Assembly (NCBI RefSeq): GCF_019021925.1
Contig: NZ_CP058990.1
Location: 1,666,001 to 1,730,000 of the forward strand
Source of the DNA: Cellulophaga sp. HaHaR_3_176
GTDB taxonomy: Bacteria > Bacteroidota > Bacteroidia > Flavobacteriales > Flavobacteriaceae
DNA: 64,000 nucleotides
Direction: 5' to 3'
The position numbers and the translations under genes are program-made. Shown here one piece after another: positions 17,599-26,120 of this stretch. The notes under the pieces are model-generated. The model was given only the letters and a program-made list of their open reading frames with translations. It was not told where the DNA came from and ran no database searches. Every line of letters begins with the position of its first letter. Position 1 is the first letter of the stretch.

Positions 17599-18699
17599 TT
17601 AGTTGTTGATCAATCTAAACTCAGTTCTTCTATTTACAGAGTGTTCTCTTTCTGTACAAGAAACACCTTCTTTACATCTGTTTTTAATTTTAGTTTCACC
17701 GTAACCGTTAGCTACTAATAAACTAGAATTAACACCTTTTGTAATTAAATAATCAGCAACAGCTTGTGCTCTTCTTTCAGATAAACCTTTGTTAGAAGAT
17801 GCAGTACCTCTTACATCAGTATGAGAAGCTAATTCAACTTTAACACCTGGGTTCTGAGATAATACAGGCATTAATCTATTATCAATAATATTTTTAGCTT
17901 CTGCAGTTAATGACGCACTACCTAAGTTCCAGTTTATTGGTAAAGCTTGATACTCAACTAAAGAACATTCAACTTCTTTCCAAGTTGTAAGACCACCTTT
18001 AGACTTTAAAACTTCTCTAGAGATTGTTTTAGTAACAGCTGGTATAGTAACCTCTGTTGTGTAAGCGTCTTTATCTAAAACTGTTTTAGTAATTTCTTTA
18101 TACTCTGCAGGAATAATAGTTTCAACTACTGAAGCTGGAGATATAAGAACTCTTTTAGTATATGTAGCATCTCTAGATCCTAAAGCTGTTTTGCTAACTG
18201 ATGCAGGAGTTGATAGTACTGAAGTAGAAATTGTTGTAAATTCAGCTGGGTATCCTTTGTAACACCAGTATCTACAATCATCTGGGTTACCAGAAGCACA
18301 GTCAGGAGCTGCAGCACCAAGTTCCCATTGAGCAAAAGCTGGCTTAATTTCAATCGTTTCTGATGCCGTTGTAAAAGATGCCGGACTTATAGATAATGTA
18401 TTTCCACCTGCTTTAGATACATAAGAAATAGTTTCTGTTCCCCATTTTTCAGGAACAACAGATAATTTTTTTCCTGCTGCTTTAATCTCAACTCTTTCTG
18501 TAACTGTTTTAAATGTAGCTGGTACCGTTTTTAAAACACTATAAGCTGGCTTAAGCGTAATAGATACTGTTTCATTTACATAAACATCTGGTGTTGTACA
18601 ACGAACATAACATTTACCAGCTTCTGGATTAGAAGGTAAATCTTGTGCGCTTACAAATGGTGCAGCTAAAACTGCCATAATAAATACTAATTTTTTCAT
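17599..18699 (-). CDS. OmpA family outer-membrane protein
   Basis: 366 residues with signal peptide (1-18, ending VSAQ). Residues 25-245 contain repeated modules of the form P-A-x-[FY]-x-T-x-T-x-x-[VI] (PATFKTVTERV, PASFTTASETI, PAEFTTISTSV, PAEYKEITKTV, PAVTKTISREV), a periodic beta-rich ectodomain. Cys pairs at CYVRC and CRYWC suggest disulfides. Residues 255-366 are the OmpA C-terminal peptidoglycan-binding domain (ASHTDVRGTASSNKGLSERR, then NRRTEFRL). It likely ties the outer membrane to the cell wall. Single gene with a TAAATTTG promoter element and its own terminator. Confidence 0.9.
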   Translation of the reverse strand: MKKLVFIMAVLAAPFVSAQDLPSNPEAGKCYVRCTTPDVYVNETVSITLKPAYSVLKTVPATFKTVTERVEIKAAGKKLSVVPEKWGTETISYVSKAGGNTLSISPASFTTASETIEIKPAFAQWELGAAAPDCASGNPDDCRYWCYKGYPAEFTTISTSVLSTPASVSKTALGSRDATYTKRVLISPASVVETIIPAEYKEITKTVLDKDAYTTEVTIPAVTKTISREVLKSKGGLTTWKEVECSLVEYQALPINWNLGSASLTAEAKNIIDNRLMPVLSQNPGVKVELASHTDVRGTASSNKGLSERRAQAVADYLITKGVNSSLLVANGYGETKIKNRCKEGVSCTEREHSVNRRTEFRLINN

Positions 18700-18739
18700 T
18701 TCTAAAGTGTTTGTTAATTGTTCCTATTTTATTGTAGTA

Positions 18740-18764
18740 CAAATTTATTTAATTGGTTAACCAA
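18740..18764 (-). promoter_or_regulatory. Promoter region of the OmpA-family gene with adjoining palindrome
   Basis: TAAATTTG (18740-18747, minus strand) matches the -7 consensus, 41 nt before the ATG. Directly upstream lies the perfect 12-bp palindrome TTGGTTAACCAA (18753-18764), inside the -10 to -30 space where a regulator could bind. TTTG of the palindrome is only 14 nt from the -7 element, short for a -33. Confidence 0.5.
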
Positions 18765-18920
18765 AGCTTATTGTTAAAGAAAACTAAATAAAATTTATCG
18801 CCAAAATGCATTAATACACCGATTAAAAACGTTAATAGTTAAATTAACAAGTATTTTCTTACTTAGTTAAGAATTATTTTATGAATAAATTTTGTTTAAC
18901 TTTAGATATATTTAACATTT

Positions 18921-19244
18921 ATGATAAAATTTCAAATTAAACAGGGTCATACATATTCATTCAAATTAAAGAGTGATAAAGGCTATACGTTATTAAAAAG
19001 TGTAAATTTTGAAAGCAAAGAAGAATTGAATCAAATTGCTAATAACCTAAATAATATATTACAAGAAAGAGCTCGATTTGAAAGAAAAACAAATCACAAC
19101 GGAGATTTCACTTTTAGTTTAAAAGATGAAAATGGAAAGATATTAGGGAATTCTAAAAAATACAGCTCTGAAGCTGGTATGGAAAATGGAATTAAAAATC
19201 TTAAAAAAACAATAGATTTTAACGATTACAACAATACCTTATAA
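18921..19244 (+). CDS. YegP/DUF1508-like protein
   Basis: 107 residues with two DUF1508-type halves: FQIKQGHTYSFKLKSDKGYTLLKS and, from residue 55, RKTNHNGDFTFSLKDENGKILGNSKKYSSEAGMENGIKNLK. The second half has the typical F-x-L-K-x-x-N-G-x-x-[IL]-x-x-S-x-x-Y-x-S-x-x-x-x-x-x-G-I pattern. Function is unknown. Its stop codon directly abuts the stop of the convergent threonine aldolase gene. Confidence 0.75.
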   Translation: MIKFQIKQGHTYSFKLKSDKGYTLLKSVNFESKEELNQIANNLNNILQERARFERKTNHNGDFTFSLKDENGKILGNSKKYSSEAGMENGIKNLKKTIDFNDYNNTL

Positions 19245-20267
19245 TTATAGCGCATTTAAAATTTTTATAAATTGCTGATGCATATTTTCAGTATAATCTA
19301 AATGTGTAACAATACGAAGCTTCCCCTGCCCCATACCTATTATATGTACATTATTTTCTTCTAATTTTTTCAAAAATGATTCTGCGCTTAATTCTGCTTC
19401 ATTTATTTCAAAAATAATTATGTTTGTTTCTATTGGTTCTACCTTTTTTATAAAAGATAAGTTTTTTAGCACCTCTCCCAATTCAAAAGCTCTTTTGTGG
19501 TCTTCTGCTAATCTATCAATATGGTTATCTAAAGCATAAATACCCGCTGCCGCTAAAAAACCAGCTTGTCTCATTCCTCCTCCTAAAACTTTTCTAACAC
19601 GTAAAGCTTTATGCATTGTTTTTTTATCACCAACTAAAACAGAACCTACTGGGCATCCCAACCCTTTACTAAAGCAAATACTAATGGTATCAAAAATATT
19701 TCCATACTGTTTTGCTGTCTCATTTTTAGCAACTAAAGCGTTCCACAACCGAGCTCCATCCAAATGGTATTTTAAATTGTGATTCTCGCATACTGTTTTA
19801 ATCCTTTTTAACTCTTCAAAATCCCAACATGCACCACCTCCTTTATTAGTTGTATTCTCTATACAAACTAATGATGTTAAAGGACTATGGTAAAAATCTG
19901 GCGGATTAATTGCTTCTTCTACTTGCATAGCTGTCATCATACCCCTATCTCCATCTACCAATCTACAAGATACTCCACTATTAAAACTAATACCTCCACC
20001 TTCATAATTATAAACATGCGCATACTTATCACATATTAACTGTTCTGCTGGTTGCGTATGTAATTTTATAGCTACTTGATTTGCCATGGTTCCGCTCGGA
20101 AAAAAAAGAGCAGCTTCTTTATTAAATAGTTTCGCTACTTTTTCTTCAAATAAATTGATTGTAGGGTCTTCCTTAAAAACATCATCTCCTACTTCAGCTT
20201 TCATCATTGCAGTCAACATTTCGGGTGTTGGCTTAGTAACCGTATCGCTTATCAAGTTTATTTTCAT
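19245..20267 (-). CDS. ltaE: Low-specificity L-threonine aldolase (GntG family)
   Basis: 340 residues, fold-type I PLP enzyme. MKINLISDTVTKPTPEM is the family opening; EDPTINLFEEKVAKLFNKEAALFFPSGTMANQ holds the PLP phosphate site; CFSKGLGCPVGS contains the Schiff-base lysine (about residue 200); and the nearby HLDGARLWNA holds the Asp that binds the pyridine nitrogen. It splits L-threonine or allo-threonine into glycine and acetaldehyde. Length is normal. Monocistronic; the long region upstream contains a large inverted repeat. Confidence 0.92.
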   Translation of the reverse strand: MKINLISDTVTKPTPEMLTAMMKAEVGDDVFKEDPTINLFEEKVAKLFNKEAALFFPSGTMANQVAIKLHTQPAEQLICDKYAHVYNYEGGGISFNSGVSCRLVDGDRGMMTAMQVEEAINPPDFYHSPLTSLVCIENTTNKGGGACWDFEELKRIKTVCENHNLKYHLDGARLWNALVAKNETAKQYGNIFDTISICFSKGLGCPVGSVLVGDKKTMHKALRVRKVLGGGMRQAGFLAAAGIYALDNHIDRLAEDHKRAFELGEVLKNLSFIKKVEPIETNIIIFEINEAELSAESFLKKLEENNVHIIGMGQGKLRIVTHLDYTENMHQQFIKILNAL

Positions 20268-20656
20268 AATGCAACTTATAAATATGTAGTTCTCTACTTT
20301 AAAAGGTGGAATTTAAATAAAACAATTCACTCTACTTAGAGAACTACTCATTAATTTAAAAGTAGAAAATATTTTGAACCTCTTTTATTTCAAATAAATT
20401 TTAAAAAACGATTTTGATAAACAATTAAAGTTATAAATATCAAATTCATATTTACCCATTCTATTACACGGTATTTTATAATACTAATTACGATAAAAGC
20501 ATTTTCATTAAAATTTATCGTCTTTTTCCTACTAAAAAATTATCGTATAAATAAAAAACAACATTAATTTTTATTTATACATTAAAATCATAAGGGTATT
20601 ATTATCAAATAAAAACACCTGAAAGAAATGAAAATCAATAACTTAACTAAAAAATA
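20268..20656. other. Intergenic region between divergent ltaE and the ATP-grasp operon
   Basis: 389 bp, very AT-rich, with no plausible gene. It contains a perfect 11-bp inverted repeat GTAGTTCTCTA (20286-20296) / TAGAGAACTAC (20337-20347). A near-match TCTACTTTAAAA (20293) / TTTAAAAGTAGA (20355-20366) overlaps it. No exact TAnnTTTG element was found for the operon at 20657; the right half has only short AT runs. Confidence 0.6.
20286..20347. promoter_or_regulatory. Perfect 11-bp inverted repeat, 40 bp apart
   Basis: GTAGTTCTCTA and its exact complement TAGAGAACTAC flank 40 bp, 20-80 bp upstream of ltaE. It could be paired operator half-sites or a stem of a leader RNA. No T-run follows, so it is not a simple terminator. 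Confidence 0.55.
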
Positions 20657-22126
20657 ATGTGTATGACAAATATCGAGAACAGTCTATTCACTTCTTACTT
20701 AAAAGACAGAGAATTATATGATGAAATTTTCAATGTTAACGGAAACGTAAAAGAAGTTTACCAAAAGTTATTTGACTTATATGGTGAACACTCTATTGAT
20801 GATTATGTAAAACTAAATTCTAAAGCTAAATCTTCCTTTTTTAATCAAGGAATTACGTTTCAAGTTTATGGAGATAAAGAAACAAAAGAGAAAATATTCC
20901 CTTTCGATTTATTTCCTCGAATTATAGACCCAGTAGACTGGGAGATTATTGAAAAAGGATCTATACAACGCAGTAAAGCTCTAAACCTATTTTTATGGGA
21001 TGTTTACCATGATAAAAATATTATCAAAGATGGTATCGTTCCAATGGATTTAATAAGCTCTTCTGCTAATTATTTACATCAAATGATTGGTTTAGATCCG
21101 CCTGGTGGAATTTATAATCATATTTCTGGAACCGATGTAATTAAACATAAAGATGGCAAGTATTATGTACTTGAAGATAATATAAGATGCCCTTCAGGCG
21201 TAAGTTATGTAATTTGTAATAGAACTGCTTTAAAAAAAGCTCTTTTTGGTGTTTTTAATCATTACCAAACGTACTCTGTAACAAATTATGCAGAAAACTT
21301 ATTAGATCTTTTAGAAACTGTCAAACCTAATGGTGTAGACGTTCCTAATACTGTAGTTATTACTCCCGGAATGTTTAATTCTGCTTTTTACGAGCATTCA
21401 TATTTAGCTAAAACAATGGGTGTTGAATTAGTAGAAGGACGGGACCTTTTCGTGGAAAACGATTTTGTTTATATGAAAACAATTAAAGGACCTCAGAAAG
21501 TAGATATTATATATAGAAGAATAGATGATCCTTTTTTAGACCCGTTAGAATTTAAATCTGATTCATCATTAGGTGTACCTGGTTTATTTGCTGCTTATAA
21601 AAAAGGAAATGTAACACTTGCCAATGCCCCTGGCACAGGAGTTGCCGACGACAAAGCCATATATACATATATGCCTGAAATTATTAAGTATTACTTAAAA
21701 GAAGAACCTATTTTAAGTAATGTACACACCTACCATTGTTCTAGACCTGACGAGCTTGCTTATGTACTTGAACACATACATGAGTTAGTTATTAAGCCTG
21801 TGGATGAGGCTGGTGGTTATGGTATATCAATAGGTAATAAATTAACGAAAAAAGAGATTGAAACTGTAAAATCTCAAATTAAAGAAAATCCTAGAAAATA
21901 TGTTGCGCAGCCGATTATGTCGCTATCTGTACACCCAACATATATAGATGAAAGCGAATCATTTGAACAACGTCATGTCGATCTTAGAGTTTTTACTGTT
22001 TTAGGAAAAGATAAAGAGTTTGTCTTAAAAGGAGGCCTAACCCGAGTAGCATTACAAAAAGGAAATTTAATTGTTAATTCATCTCAAGGAGGTGGCTCGA
22101 AAGATACTTGGGTTTTAAAAAAATAA
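20657..22126 (+). CDS. Circularly permuted type 2 ATP-grasp protein
   Basis: 489 residues. The pattern LDPPGGIYNHISGTDVIKHKDG / YVLEDNIRCPSGVSYV and, later, VIKPVDEAGGYGISIG is that of circularly permuted ATP-grasp enzymes (CP_ATPgrasp). EDNIR and the Gly-rich loop AGGYG provide the nucleotide and metal site. ATP-grasp enzymes form amide bonds from a carboxylate and an amine via acyl phosphate. It starts at 20657 (a second ATG lies two codons later) and is followed after 6 nt by an alpha-E protein, then a transglutaminase. Gene-neighbourhood work on amidoligases groups these three as a peptide-forming or peptide-tagging system; substrate unknown. Confidence 0.9.
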   Translation: MCMTNIENSLFTSYLKDRELYDEIFNVNGNVKEVYQKLFDLYGEHSIDDYVKLNSKAKSSFFNQGITFQVYGDKETKEKIFPFDLFPRIIDPVDWEIIEKGSIQRSKALNLFLWDVYHDKNIIKDGIVPMDLISSSANYLHQMIGLDPPGGIYNHISGTDVIKHKDGKYYVLEDNIRCPSGVSYVICNRTALKKALFGVFNHYQTYSVTNYAENLLDLLETVKPNGVDVPNTVVITPGMFNSAFYEHSYLAKTMGVELVEGRDLFVENDFVYMKTIKGPQKVDIIYRRIDDPFLDPLEFKSDSSLGVPGLFAAYKKGNVTLANAPGTGVADDKAIYTYMPEIIKYYLKEEPILSNVHTYHCSRPDELAYVLEHIHELVIKPVDEAGGYGISIGNKLTKKEIETVKSQIKENPRKYVAQPIMSLSVHPTYIDESESFEQRHVDLRVFTVLGKDKEFVLKGGLTRVALQKGNLIVNSSQGGGSKDTWVLKK

Positions 22127-22132
22127 TATACT

Positions 22133-23080
22133 ATGCTAGCAAGAGTCGCTAATAATCTATTTTGGATGGGACGTTATATAGAAAGGTCTGAACATATAGC
22201 ACGCTACCTTAACGTTAATTATTTTTCTTCATTAGATGCTCCTAATAAATTATCGCAATCAAGGCAATTTGTTTTAAGGTCAATGTTATATATGGTTGGA
22301 GATCCAGAAATGGATGATTCAGCTATTTTAGAAGAAAAAGATATTTTCTATAAAATTGCACTAGATCCAAACTCAAGTTATTCTATTTTAAATAATGTAA
22401 AAAATGCACGAGAGAATGCAAATAGTGCTCGTGATCTTATATCTACAGAATTATATGAATCTATAAATAAGTTTTACCATTTTGTATTGGATTACGAATC
22501 TGAGGTATTTTTAAAGAAAGGATTGTATGATTTTACCGTTAATGTAACCGAAATGACATCTATATTAAGAGGGAAAATACGAGGTACATTATTACACGAT
22601 TCTGTATATGCAATTATTTTAATGGGAATAAACCTAGAAAGAGCAACACAGGTAACTAGAATTATAAATACAAAATACAATGATGCTTTAATTGCACAAG
22701 GTAGTTACGGTGACAAGTTCAGTAAAAGCTTCGAATGGACAACTTTATTAAAATGTGCCGAATCTTATGATATGATGAGAAGGTTATACAAAAAAGCACC
22801 AACCAGTATTTCAACATTAGAGTTTTTAATTTTAAATCCTTATTGTCCCAGGTCAATAATGAATTGTTTAAATCAAGTGTGCGCACATGTCAAAATTTTA
22901 GATAAAAATAAAGACTATAATAAAAATTCGACAGCATTTTTAGTTGGCAGAGTACAGGCGGAGTTTGAATTTAAACATATTGAAGAAATAGAAACCAATA
23001 TTCAAACTTTCATTGAAAACATATTGGTAAGCCTGTCTGAAATAAGTATTAAAATGGAAAAAGAATTTTTTGATTTTTAA
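22133..23080 (+). CDS. Alpha-E domain protein
   Basis: 315 residues, all-helical, opening MLARVANNLFWMGRYIERSEHIARYL, the hallmark of the Alpha-E family (F/Y-W-x-G-R-Y-x-E-R). Other charged helices follow (ENANSARDLISTELYESIN). The family has no known enzyme activity and nearly always stands next to a circularly permuted ATP-grasp protein. In some bacteria the two are fused, implying a physical partner or substrate-binding subunit. Here the two genes are 6 nt apart and surely co-transcribed. Confidence 0.9.
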   Translation: MLARVANNLFWMGRYIERSEHIARYLNVNYFSSLDAPNKLSQSRQFVLRSMLYMVGDPEMDDSAILEEKDIFYKIALDPNSSYSILNNVKNARENANSARDLISTELYESINKFYHFVLDYESEVFLKKGLYDFTVNVTEMTSILRGKIRGTLLHDSVYAIILMGINLERATQVTRIINTKYNDALIAQGSYGDKFSKSFEWTTLLKCAESYDMMRRLYKKAPTSISTLEFLILNPYCPRSIMNCLNQVCAHVKILDKNKDYNKNSTAFLVGRVQAEFEFKHIEEIETNIQTFIENILVSLSEISIKMEKEFFDF

Positions 23081-23122
23081 ACTTTTAAACCAACTCAACT
23101 TCACTATTTTTTACAATCTATT

Positions 23123-23974
23123 ATGCAAGAATATTCAATTACATACAAAACAGAAAATCATTATGAAAATAATGCTGATGATGCGCATTGGCAATTTTTA
23201 ATAATTCCTGAAGAGAATGAAAGTCAAGAGTTTGTAGAGATAAAGTTTAGTAATTCGTTAAATGTATTAAATCAATTTTCAATTAATGGTTATGGGTTTA
23301 AAACAATTCGAGTAAACCCTAAACAGAAATTTAATTTTATATCGTTTGAAGGAAATTTTAAGGTTATAAAAAAAGAGATAAATCCTTTCGTCTCCGACTT
23401 CTCTCAAAGTATAACTTCTGATTATCAATTAATTAAAAGTCATAGCTTCAAAATAGATTATGATTTATATCTAAGAGAAACCTCGCTAACTACCCTACCT
23501 CGAGAGAACAATAAAGATTATATTTTTGATGAAAATATTCCAATTTTTGACAATCTTCAAAATTTAAACAAATGGGTTTTTGATATACTTACGTTTAAAA
23601 CTAATGTAACAGATGTAGATACTGTTTTAGATGAAATTATCACTTCGAAAACAGGAGTTTGCCAAGACTACACCCATTTATTTTGTGCCCTGTCTCGTAT
23701 AAATGGTATTGCCACAAGGTACGTATCAGGGTATATTAACCAAGGAAATGGTTATTTTGGAGATTCACAAATGCATGCTTGGGCCGAAGCTTATGTACCT
23801 AATTTTGGTTGGTTAGGTTTCGATCCGACAAATAATTTATTAGCACTAACAAGCCACATAAAAGTATGCGACGGAAAAGATTACAATGATTGTTCACCTC
23901 TTAAAGGCATTGTATATGCCTTAGGAGAAAATAAAACTTCTTACACAGTACAAGTTAGTAGTCAGCAACAATAA
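23123..23974 (+). CDS. Transglutaminase-like cysteine peptidase
   Basis: 283 residues. Residues 1-100 form the N-terminal beta domain found in bacterial transglutaminase-like proteins. The core holds Cys in TGVCQDYTHLF (about residue 180), His in MHAWAEAY and Asp in GFDPTNN, the full catalytic triad. No signal peptide is seen, so it acts in the cytoplasm. The family may hydrolyse or transfer amide bonds. It is the third gene of the ATP-grasp module, 42 nt after alpha-E. A proteasome-like protease (Anbu), sometimes found in this neighbourhood, is absent here. Confidence 0.9.
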   Translation: MQEYSITYKTENHYENNADDAHWQFLIIPEENESQEFVEIKFSNSLNVLNQFSINGYGFKTIRVNPKQKFNFISFEGNFKVIKKEINPFVSDFSQSITSDYQLIKSHSFKIDYDLYLRETSLTTLPRENNKDYIFDENIPIFDNLQNLNKWVFDILTFKTNVTDVDTVLDEIITSKTGVCQDYTHLFCALSRINGIATRYVSGYINQGNGYFGDSQMHAWAEAYVPNFGWLGFDPTNNLLALTSHIKVCDGKDYNDCSPLKGIVYALGENKTSYTVQVSSQQQ

Positions 23975-24014
23975 TATTTTAAATTTTTACGGTTACTTTC
24001 TTTAAAAAGAATCC

Positions 24015-24022
24015 TATTTTTG
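24015..24022 (+). promoter_or_regulatory. -7 promoter element (TATTTTTG)
   Basis: Matches TAnnTTTG, 17 nt before the prfB ATG at 24040; implies a leader of roughly 10-15 nt. No -33 TTG seen. Confidence 0.4.
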
Positions 24023-24039
24023 TTTAAAATATATTTATA

Positions 24040-25144
24040 ATGACAGTTACTACAGACCTTTATAAAGGTCTTTTAGATCGCCTTGGTGCGTTAAGGAGGT
24101 ATCTTTGACGTTGATGCGAAGCTTATCGAAATTGAAAACGAGCAAGAGAAAACGTTAGCTCCTGATTTTTGGGATAATGCCCAAAAAGCACAAGAGCATA
24201 TGAAGTTTATTCAATCTAAAAAAAAATGGGTTGATAGCTACCATAATGCCGAAAATTTAATCACTGATTTAGAAGTTCTTATTGAGTTTCAAAAAGAAGG
24301 AGATGTTTCTCCTGAAGAGGTTGAAAAACACTACGAAAAAACACTTGAAACCGTTGAAAACTTAGAGTTCAAAAACATGCTTTCTGATGAAGGTGATGAG
24401 CTTTCTGCTATTTTACAAATTACAGCTGGTGCAGGTGGTACCGAAAGTTGTGATTGGGCTGCCATGCTTATGCGTATGTATATGATGTGGAGTGAAAAAA
24501 ATGGGTATAAAGTTAAAGAATTGAATTACCAAGAAGGCGATGTTGCTGGTATTAAAACAGTTACTTTAGAAATTGAAGGAGATTTCTCTTTTGGTTGGCT
24601 TAAAGGTGAAAATGGCGTACATAGGTTGGTTCGTATTTCTCCTTTTGATAGTAACGCAAAAAGACACACATCTTTTGCTTCTGTATACGTTTACCCTATG
24701 GTTGATGATAGTATAGAAATAGATATAAACCCTGCTGATATTGATATTACTACAGCTCGATCTAGTGGTGCTGGAGGACAAAATGTAAATAAAGTAGAAA
24801 CAAAGGTTCAATTAACCCACAAACCTTCTGGAATTCAAATTTCATGTTCTGATTCTAGATCTCAACATGATAATAGAGCTACTGCATTAAAAATGCTAAA
24901 ATCTCAGCTTTATGAAATAGAATTACGGAAAAAGATGGAAGCACGACAAGAAATAGAATCTTCGAAAATGAAGATTGAATGGGGCTCTCAGATTCGTAAT
25001 TATGTTATGCACCCCTACAAATTGGTTAAAGATGTTCGTACTGCCACCGAAACAGGTAATGTTGATGCTGTTATGGATGGCAACATCGATAAGTTTTTAA
25101 AAGCTTATTTAATGATGATGGGCCAAAAAGAAAATGAAGAATAA
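24040..25144 (+). CDS. prfB: Peptide chain release factor 2, with programmed +1 frameshift
   Basis: The gene starts at ATG 24040 ([20 protein letters not shown]), meets an in-frame TGA at 24106-24108 and continues in the +1 frame from GAC at 24107. The site reads AGG-AGG-TAT-CTT-TGA-C, the same architecture as the E. coli prfB autoregulatory site. Low RF2 lets the ribosome slip on CTT-T and make more RF2. The joined product is 367 residues, normal for RF2. The GGQ loop is in [14 protein letters not shown] and the stop-codon recognition SPF in [11 protein letters not shown] scan that ignores the shift would start falsely at the Met at 24200 and lose the N-terminal domain. Confidence 0.96.
24093..24109 (+). 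promoter_or_regulatory. prfB recoding site (internal Shine-Dalgarno plus slippery CTT-TGA-C)
   Basis: AGGAGG at 24094-24099 stands three bases before the slippery CTT at 24103-24105; the stop TGA (24106-24108) is followed by C, the weak-termination context. The strong Shine-Dalgarno is notable because ordinary genes in this window lack one. Confidence 0.95.
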
Positions 25145-25167
25145 ATTCAAATTATAAGTTTTATAAT

Positions 25168-25509
25168 ATGATAAAAATTTACCATAACCCAAGATGCCAA
25201 AAATCGAGAGAAACTTTGGCCATTATTGAAGCGGCTAATAAAGATTTTGAAATTGTTAAGTATTTAGAAAATATACCTACAAAAAAAGAGCTTCAAAATA
25301 TTTTAAGTCTACTTGCTATACCTGCTATAGATTTAGTCAGAAAAAATGAAGCTGTTTGGAAAGAACTTTATAAAGATAAAACTCTTTCTGAAGATGAAGT
25401 TATAAATGCTATGCTTGAAAACCCTAAGTTAATAGAAAGGCCCATTGTTATTAATAATGGTAAAGCTATAATTGGTCGGCCTCCGAGTAGTGTAAAACCC
25501 ATATTGTAA
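25168..25509 (+). CDS. arsC: Arsenate reductase family protein (ArsC/YfgD type)
   Basis: 113 residues with thioredoxin-like ArsC fold. MIKIYHNPRCQKSRETL contains the nucleophilic Cys (residue 9) and the following Arg. Near the C-terminus ERPIVINNGKAIIGRPP gives the RPI motif. The family uses glutaredoxin/glutathione to reduce arsenate, but many chromosomal copies of this YfgD-like type have no ars operon around them, as here; true arsenate activity is therefore uncertain. It lies 23 nt after prfB and may share its transcript. Confidence 0.85.
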   Translation: MIKIYHNPRCQKSRETLAIIEAANKDFEIVKYLENIPTKKELQNILSLLAIPAIDLVRKNEAVWKELYKDKTLSEDEVINAMLENPKLIERPIVINNGKAIIGRPPSSVKPIL

Positions 25510-25625
25510 TTTTATAAATTATTTTTTTAGTTTGGTTTAATTCTTGATAATTTATTTTAACAAATTTTTAACCAAATCCATTTAAACCTTTTATTCGTTT
25601 TATCATCCTATAAAAATTATGAGTC

Positions 25626-26108
25626 ATGAAAATATCTAAAAAACATTTAATCGCAGTTATCATATTTATTTCAGTATTTACTGAAATACAAGCTCAATAT
25701 GGCAACGGTTATGGAAACGGATACGGTAATAGTGGTGGTTATGGAGGAAGACAAAGAAGCTCTATTCCTCAAGCAGAATCTGCACCGGAAAAGCCAGAAC
25801 CACTTACTGCAGAACAAATTGTGGATAGTGAAATGCCCAATATTACTGAAGCTTTAGGTTTAAACCCTTTTGAAGAAGCTATTGTTAGAACTACGCTAAC
25901 AAAATCTATTCAGAAAAGAATTGAACTACAAATTTTAAAATTGACTCCTGAAAAAACAAGAGAAGCTATTGAAAAAATTGGAAAAGAGCAAGATGAAGAA
26001 TTAAAATCTGCTTTACCTGAAGATAAGTATGAAGCTTTTGTTGAGCTTCAAAAAAATCGTTTCAAAGAGAAAAAGAAAAAAAATAAAAAGAAGAAGAAAA
26101 AAGATTAA
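25626..26108 (+). CDS. Small exported helical protein with Lys-rich tail, partner of TonB receptor
   Basis: 160 residues. Signal peptide 1-23 (IFISVFTEIQA), then a Tyr/Gly/Asn repeat (YGNGYGNGYGNSGGYGG), a helical core (residues 60-140, LTAEQIVDSEMPNITEALGL onward) and a final cluster of about 12 Lys. No named family is recognised. The core's short helices with PE(K/D)..EA pattern recall periplasmic Spy/CpxP-like helical proteins, but this is weak. It is 12 nt upstream of a TonB-dependent receptor and almost certainly co-transcribed, so it may act in the periplasm with that receptor. Confidence 0.7.
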   Translation: MKISKKHLIAVIIFISVFTEIQAQYGNGYGNGYGNSGGYGGRQRSSIPQAESAPEKPEPLTAEQIVDSEMPNITEALGLNPFEEAIVRTTLTKSIQKRIELQILKLTPEKTREAIEKIGKEQDEELKSALPEDKYEAFVELQKNRFKEKKKKNKKKKKKD

Positions 26109-26120
26109 CCAAAACTGATT

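Noticed and set aside
25168-25509. Arsenic resistance operon
   Set aside because: Only the arsC-like gene is present; no arsR, arsB or acr3 nearby, so no resistance system is claimed.
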